A model generated the notes under the pieces. It was not told the origin of the DNA. It was given only the letters and a program-made list of their open reading frames with translations, and did not search any database. From assembly GCA_015064555.1 (NCBI GenBank), contig SVRZ01000007.1, positions 20,889 to 84,888 of the forward strand: 64,000 nt of DNA, written 5' to 3'. This stretch comes from Oscillospiraceae bacterium (GTDB taxonomy: Bacteria; Bacillota; Clostridia; Oscillospirales; CAG-272). This document shows positions 59,115 through 64,000 of the stretch, piece after piece. Numbering within the stretch: the stretch's first letter is position 1; the number at the start of each line of letters is the position of its first letter. The position numbers and the translations under genes were made by a program.

Positions 59115-59717
59115 TTAAAGTCCAAGCAACTGCTTTTTCTTGGCATCAAATTCTTCTTGGGTGATTATTCCCATATCGAGTAGCTCTTTGAATTTTTTTA
59201 ATTCCTCTGCAGGAGAGGAAGCTTGAATAACGGTTGTTGCTCCTTGTGTTGTTCCTCGCGACTCTAAAACATCTTGAATAGCATTGTTTATCATAGCAAA
59301 AATAGCACTCGCATTTTTCTTACCAACTTCAAATGAGCAATTCTCATTCTTTGTGTTTATAATTACACGACCGGACATAATTCCAAAATCTGAAGATGAA
59401 ACATCAGTGCCATCATCGATGTTTATAGCTTTGATGATAGTTCCACCCATAAAGAATCCGGCTTTTCTACCATAAATAATACGCTTGTTTGTAACAAAGA
59501 GAGCTCCCAAACCACCGGAGCCATTAATTACAACCTTACTTCCATCGTAAACAGTGCTGACAAACATAGCACAAACAACATCTTCATCATTTCTAAGTTG
59601 AGTCAGTAAAAATTCAACTTGATGACGGTTATTATCATATCCCTTCTCAACGAATACATCCATAGGTGTTGCTTTGTTCTCTCTGATATAATTGATTATT
59701 TCATTAACTGTTTTCAT
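59115..59717 (-). CDS. Bacterial PH-like protein with C-terminal SHOCT domain
   Basis: Start set at MKTVNEIINY (RBS GGAGG); C-terminus ELKKFKELLDMGIITQEEFDAKKKQLLGL. Confidence 0.8.
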   Translation of the reverse strand: MKTVNEIINYIRENKATPMDVFVEKGYDNNRHQVEFLLTQLRNDEDVVCAMFVSTVYDGSKVVINGSGGLGALFVTNKRIIYGRKAGFFMGGTIIKAINIDDGTDVSSSDFGIMSGRVIINTKNENCSFEVGKKNASAIFAMINNAIQDVLESRGTTQGATTVIQASSPAEELKKFKELLDMGIITQEEFDAKKKQLLGL

Positions 59718-59733
59718 CCTTACCTCCAAAATC

Positions 59734-59950
59734 AAAAAATGCGGCAACCGAAGTCACCGCACCGAAAAACGCCGACTCCAATTGTCGCCAAACAAAAAAC
59801 TAATGATATGGAAAACACCATACGCAAATTAGCGGAATCAACGTTTTTACCATTATTCACTAATTTACGTAGAAAAAAGCAAAAGGGTATAAAACCCCCT
59901 ATAAAAATAAGGCGTTTTCCTTTAAATCATTATTCGTTTTTTGTTTGGCA
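59734..59950 (-). ncRNA. Unidentified structured leader RNA, family copy 2
   Basis: Promoter TTTACA-N17-TATAAT (59984-59956); stem GCCAAACAAAAAAC/GTTTTTTGTTTGGC; GACAATTGGAGTCGGCG; terminator TGCGGTGAC-TTCG-GTTGCCGCA-TTTTTT just before the 59717 RBS. Confidence 0.78.
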
Positions 59951-60035
59951 TCATTATTATATCACATTTTTTCGCATTTGTAAATATGTTTTCGTGTTTT
60001 TATTGCCATCCCTCTCGGAAAATGTTATTAAAGAA

Positions 60036-60083
60036 ACGGCGCAGACCGTTCCCACGAGAGAGCAAGTGAGAGGTCTGCGCCGT
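60036..60083 (-). terminator. Hairpin downstream of the 60183-60986 gene
   Basis: acggcgcagacc...ggtctgcgccgt 12-bp stem. Confidence 0.7.
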
Positions 60084-60182
60084 AGCTTTATGTAGATATC
60101 TTGGTTCTTTTAGGTAAGTGGATTTTTGTGACGGATAGTCTTAAAAAGCAAAGCCTAGCAAAAAGAGATCGAAATAAGGCAG

Positions 60183-60986
60183 TCAGTCACATTCGTCGCA
60201 ATACAAATCTTGATAACAATCAGTTGTATTAGGGCAAGTGTTATTTTTGCCGTAGCAAGGGAATGGACCGTTTTCTTCACAGCCTGGATGACCGCAACCC
60301 GAAGGTCCGAATGCCGATTTAAAATCTATCGATGGAAAAATCAAAACAAGCAACAATGTCACGATTAAAATTATTATTGCTATTATAATGCGAACAGGCG
60401 GAATTTTTATAGGCTCCGCATTTTCTTTTTCGTGAGATAATGCAATAGGCAGTGAAATGATTAATGCCAAGGAAATTGAGAATAAGTATGATTTAATATC
60501 GGGTTTATTTCCCGCAATTAATATTTTTATGAGCGAGAAAGCTATTAAAGCAACACGAGCGGCAGCATATATATAAGCAGCTTTCTTTAGCATTTTATGA
60601 TCGATCTTTTCAAGAAGGAAACATATTAACGCTGCCAAAAACAAAGCATTGAGGATTAAGTTTATAACCGATAAAAGAGAGTTTAATCCAACGAGTGACT
60701 GTAATGAAATGATTGCAATCGGAATTACAAAAAATTCAAGATTGTTTGGGAAAAGCATCAGGCAACAAATTATAAGTGCGGATGCGGCAAATCCAAGAAC
60801 GTCCGAAAACGTAGTATGAAGTCCATATTGAATTATATTTAAAGTATATCCGTAGAGCTTAAGCATAAACGGTATGATTGATATAATCGATATCACAAAA
60901 AATGCTACAGGATCGTATTCGTGAGAAATGTCTTCAGAAGAAATTCCCAATGATTTTTTAAAATTGATTTTTAGCGTTTTATCCAT
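60183..60986 (-). CDS. Hypothetical multi-pass membrane protein with Cys-rich C-terminus
   Basis: 267 aa; RBS AAGGAG; several TM; C-terminal GHPGCEENGPFPCYGKNNTCPNTTDCYQDLYCDECD. Confidence 0.65.
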   Translation of the reverse strand: MDKTLKINFKKSLGISSEDISHEYDPVAFFVISIISIIPFMLKLYGYTLNIIQYGLHTTFSDVLGFAASALIICCLMLFPNNLEFFVIPIAIISLQSLVGLNSLLSVINLILNALFLAALICFLLEKIDHKMLKKAAYIYAAARVALIAFSLIKILIAGNKPDIKSYLFSISLALIISLPIALSHEKENAEPIKIPPVRIIIAIIILIVTLLLVLIFPSIDFKSAFGPSGCGHPGCEENGPFPCYGKNNTCPNTTDCYQDLYCDECD

Positions 60987-61085
60987 ATCCTAACTCCTTT
61001 TGATAAATTTCAGTAAATTTGTAATGTGTAAAACAGATGATGTTTATAATAAGTTGAAATTACTATATTAAATACCTCCTCAATC

Positions 61086-61300
61086 AAAAAGTGCGGCAAC
61101 CGAAGTCACCGCACCGAAAAACGCCGACTCCAATTGTCGCCAAACAAAAACAACAACGATTGGATATAACTCTCCAAGGCAGTTGTGGAATCAGCGCTTT
61201 TGCCGAATATAATCAACTGCCCTATAATGAAAAAAGGGTATAAAACCCCCTATAAAAATAGAGAGCTATCCTAAAAATCGTTATTCGTTTTTGTTTGGCA
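61086..61300 (-). ncRNA. Unidentified structured leader RNA, family copy 3
   Basis: TTTACA-N17-TATAAT promoter; stem GCCAAACAAAAAC/GTTTTTGTTTGGC; GACAATTGGAGTCGGCG and terminator match copy 2. Confidence 0.78.
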
Positions 61301-61385
61301 AGGTCATTATAACACATTTTTTCGCATTTGTAAATATGTTTTCCTGTTTTTATCGCCATCCCTCTCGGAAAATGCTATTAAAGAA

Positions 61386-61433
61386 ACGGCGCAGACCGTT
61401 CCCAAGACTTAACAAGGGAATAGTTTGCGCCGT
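61386..61433 (-). terminator. Hairpin downstream of the 61500-62687 gene
   Basis: acggcgcagaccgttccc...gggaatagtttgcgccgt, homologous to 60036-60083. Confidence 0.7.
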
Positions 61434-61499
61434 ACTATTATACGTTTTTAATTATGTGTATTCTTTTCGTTTTATTGTAAGTGAACATTTGCGATGTAA

Positions 61500-62687
61500 T
61501 TAAAGACCAAGCAGCTGCTTTTTCTTTGCTTCAAATTCCTCCTCGGTGATGACACCCGAATCGAGGAGAGCCTTGTATTTTTCTATAGACTCAATGGCTT
61601 CGCTTTCCTTCTGCTTTGGAGCGGTGACGTTTCCGAGCAGGATCTGATTCATCTTATCCTGCATAAGGATCGGAGGTACAAAGGGAACAAAGATCGAAAG
61701 TATCAGGCAGACGGTGCCGATATCCGATTGAAGCTCTCTCTCGGCGGCGATCCTGTCTATCCTCAATGCGGTCTTGTACGTCCAGTATATGATATAGAAC
61801 GGAACAAAAAGACAAAGCAAAAGCTGAGAGGTGGGATTTCTGTTTGACTCGCTATCGTCAGCATTGGTGATCTTGGTTATCTTATACGTCCAGATCATCT
61901 GCCAGATTCCGCCGGTGAATATCAAAAGACAGATATGCTTGCCGAGCGATACGTAGTATTCGCTTGCAACGTATACCTCGTCACCGATGCGCTTGGGCTC
62001 GGGCATAAGACGGTGCTTGAGCGAAGCAATCGCGGGTATGAGCAATAAATTTGCAAGATATCCGTGCTTATAAATGCTTATTCCCACGTCAGCGCTATGG
62101 ATATTTATTTCTCCGACACGCATTTCGATCAACCGTACCATTTCATAATTATACTTGTTAGCGTACATGCTTGGTATAACGCATTTTTTCGCAAGGATCA
62201 AGCTCGATACCGCCATCAATACCGCCGAAAGCATAGCTACACAGAAACAGATTCTGTATATCTTAGAAAACAGCGCTTGTTTCTCCGTACCGCGCTCGTA
62301 TCCGAGCTCTTCGGAGGATACATATAATCCTAAAACCGTGAGGATGCCTAAAACCGATGCGCCGAATAAAAATTCTGTCAGCCCGGCGAAAATGCTTTGC
62401 GCGGTCATCGGGAAGAAAAATTTCGTGATCGATAGGTACGTCTTAACGGCATATTGCACCAGAAGGATTCCAATAGCCGCCGGGAATATTTTTTTCTTTC
62501 TTATGAAGAGTATTGCCGCGGCAGCAACAAATATGATCGCAGCGCAAAGAACCTTGAACGTCTGTGCTTTTACATTGTAGTCTAACGAGGAATATTTTAT
62601 ACAAATAAGCACCTCATTTGCGGCAAGGAAGGCAAATGCAAATATTGCTATCCATGCTCTTCTTATTTTTTTCTCTTGCATTTCCAT
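61500..62687 (-). CDS. Membrane protein with DUF4234-like segment and C-terminal SHOCT domain
   Basis: 395 aa; LLIFTGGIWQMIWTYKITKITN...CLFVPFYIIYWTYKTALRID; C-terminus IEKYKALLDSGVITEEEFEAKKKQLLGL. Confidence 0.8.
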   Translation of the reverse strand: MEMQEKKIRRAWIAIFAFAFLAANEVLICIKYSSLDYNVKAQTFKVLCAAIIFVAAAAILFIRKKKIFPAAIGILLVQYAVKTYLSITKFFFPMTAQSIFAGLTEFLFGASVLGILTVLGLYVSSEELGYERGTEKQALFSKIYRICFCVAMLSAVLMAVSSLILAKKCVIPSMYANKYNYEMVRLIEMRVGEINIHSADVGISIYKHGYLANLLLIPAIASLKHRLMPEPKRIGDEVYVASEYYVSLGKHICLLIFTGGIWQMIWTYKITKITNADDSESNRNPTSQLLLCLFVPFYIIYWTYKTALRIDRIAAERELQSDIGTVCLILSIFVPFVPPILMQDKMNQILLGNVTAPKQKESEAIESIEKYKALLDSGVITEEEFEAKKKQLLGL

Positions 62688-62701
62688 TTTTAAATCCTCC
62701 C

Positions 62702-63370
62702 TTAAATTACTTCTTCATTCTTGGGTGAAATCATTTTGTTTAGCGAAAAAGCGGCAAAAATCCAGGCGATATTTATGAAATCAATAGCAAAAAAGGATTT
62801 ATACGCTATAATGCTTATAACGCAATGTACCGCAGTAAAAGCCGAGAGTACAATAAAAATGATTTTGTGCATTTTTGCAAGGAGCTCTCTTTTTTGCACG
62901 AGCTTCTCAATATCAAGAGCTTCGGAAAGCAAGGACAGAAGCCATACGGCAAGAACGGCGATAATAGCCATATTCACCAGTGCCGCAGAAATTCCGTCGA
63001 GCATAACGGGAACGCGCGCAGAAGGAATATTCATACATACAACGATAGCCTTGTAAGCACCTACGACTGTTTTCAGCGCGAGAAGATAGATAACGCCGGG
63101 AAGCATCAAGCCTCTTTTTTTTCGAAGGAGCAAAAGTATAACTGCCGCAAACAAAACTATCGAGTAAATACATTCACACAAATAGCCTTTAAGTTCCAAT
63201 CGGTTTGTGAAATAAAATAAGATGTCATAGTTGATGCGAAAATCGGGGATCTTTTTCCCTGCAAAGAAGATCATTCCTTCAATGAGATATACCAGCTTGA
63301 TAAATGCCATAATAGCAAACGCTATTATCGCGGCAAGCTCGGGATTTTTCTTTTTTTCTTGAATTTCCAT
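62702..63370 (-). CDS. Hypothetical multi-pass membrane protein
   Basis: 222 aa; N-terminus MEIQEKKKNPELAAIIAFAI resembles MEMQEKKIRRAWIAIFAFAF of the downstream gene. Confidence 0.65.
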   Translation of the reverse strand: MEIQEKKKNPELAAIIAFAIMAFIKLVYLIEGMIFFAGKKIPDFRINYDILFYFTNRLELKGYLCECIYSIVLFAAVILLLLRKKRGLMLPGVIYLLALKTVVGAYKAIVVCMNIPSARVPVMLDGISAALVNMAIIAVLAVWLLSLLSEALDIEKLVQKRELLAKMHKIIFIVLSAFTAVHCVISIIAYKSFFAIDFINIAWIFAAFSLNKMISPKNEEVI

Positions 63371-63399
63371 TTTTTATCCTTTCCTTTCATAATGCTTAT

Positions 63400-63440
63400 T
63401 GTTACAAATTGTAACATTTATATAGTAACATTTTGTTACA
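63400..63440. promoter_or_regulatory. Paired palindromic operators between divergent genes
   Basis: TGTTACAAATTGTAACA (63400-63416) and GTAACATTTTGTTAC (63425-63439). Confidence 0.7.
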
Positions 63441-63482
63441 ATAAAGTCAAGAGGTTTTGCGAAAAACAGGAGATTTTAATTT

Positions 63483-63704
63483 ATGAAGGAAAACGGCGGA
63501 CTGATTGGGCTAAAAAATATAAGAAAACAAAGAAATCTTAATCAATTGAAGGTTGCCCTTGATCTTAATATAAGCCGCGAGGCACTTTCTCATTACGAAA
63601 ACGGCAAGAGAAGTCCCGATATTCAGATGCTGAAAAGGCTCTCCGAATATTTCAACGTTTCTATTGATTTTTTGATAAATGGAAAGGAATTTGAGAAAAA
63701 GTAA
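63483..63704 (+). CDS. XRE family HTH regulator
   Basis: 73 aa; GLKNIRKQRNLNQLKVALDLNISREALSHYENGKRSPDIQMLKRLSEYFNVSIDFLI. Confidence 0.9.
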   Translation: MKENGGLIGLKNIRKQRNLNQLKVALDLNISREALSHYENGKRSPDIQMLKRLSEYFNVSIDFLINGKEFEKK

Positions 63705-63715
63705 AAGAACGAACA

Positions 63716-63746
63716 GATTCGGAAAAGAAAGCCCCTTTTCCGAATC
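63716..63746 (+). terminator. Terminator of the XRE gene
   Basis: gattcggaaaag-aaagccc-cttttccgaatc. Confidence 0.7.
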
Positions 63747-63795
63747 GTAAGGCGTACAACGGGCACGCATATAAAAAACTACAGAGGCACTGCTC

Positions 63796-64000
63796 AGCGT
63801 GTTATCCTTAACGGAGAACACGCAATGAATTGCAACCTTGTGGTTGCGTGAATTGAAAGCCGTGCTTTCGTGAATTGCCTGCGGCATGAATTGTGCCTTG
63901 CGGCACGTTGGTTGCAATTCAATTCATGGAGCGAAGCGAGAATTCATGGCAAAGCCAATTCATGATGCGTTAGCATCAATTCATTCACAGAAAACAAACA
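63796..64000. mobile_element. Modular hairpin-array element, type B copy 2 (truncated by the window end)
   Basis: One difference by eye (ttgcgg/ttgtgg) relative to 51970-52174; preceded by half of a terminator hairpin. Confidence 0.75.

Noticed and set aside
1-64000. tRNA and rRNA genes
   Set aside because: No convincing T-loop/cloverleaf or rRNA signature found by eye; tRNAscan-SE would be decisive.

Overview
64 kb window, probably a Clostridia/Oscillospirales-type Firmicute chromosome (inferred from gene families, a T-box leader and consensus sigma-A promoters). Ordinary genes include a pectin/uronate locus (tagaturonate reductase, GH4 with CHEV motif, AraC), a TrmH/SpoU methyltransferase, DegV plus a FakA-like protein, AraM-type G1P dehydrogenase, CopA, mfd, pth, T-box plus thrS, L-serine dehydratase, GH39 and several lipoproteins. 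Three unusual items stand out. (1) A six-gene minus-strand operon (7963-19279) behind a perfect consensus promoter. It encodes two paralogous coiled-coil proteins, an HExxH protein with a possible degenerate AAA-like region, a 1520-aa SF1 (Upf1/Dna2-like) helicase with a restriction-endonuclease-like tail, a Met-rich helical protein, and a Vps4-like AAA ATPase with a possible MIT-like N-terminus. It is a candidate undescribed remodeling or conflict system. (2) A three-copy family of about 220-nt structured leader RNAs (52298-52530 +, 59734-59950 -, 61086-61300 -). Each copy has a TTTACA-N17-TATAAT promoter, a long closing stem, internal helices that appear to covary, and a terminator ahead of an unrelated gene. 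(3) Modular mini-hairpin arrays of two spacer types (GTGATG/CATCAC at 7.5 and 23.8 kb; TGAATT/AATTCA at 52.0 and 63.8 kb) that share a terminal hairpin with a CTTAACGGAG loop. Other observations are an internal RBS/ATG that could release CopZ from copA, an Rhs remnant beside an orphan immunity-like gene, and a bacterial lipoprotein with two C-type lectin-like domains. All calls were made by eye with no database search.
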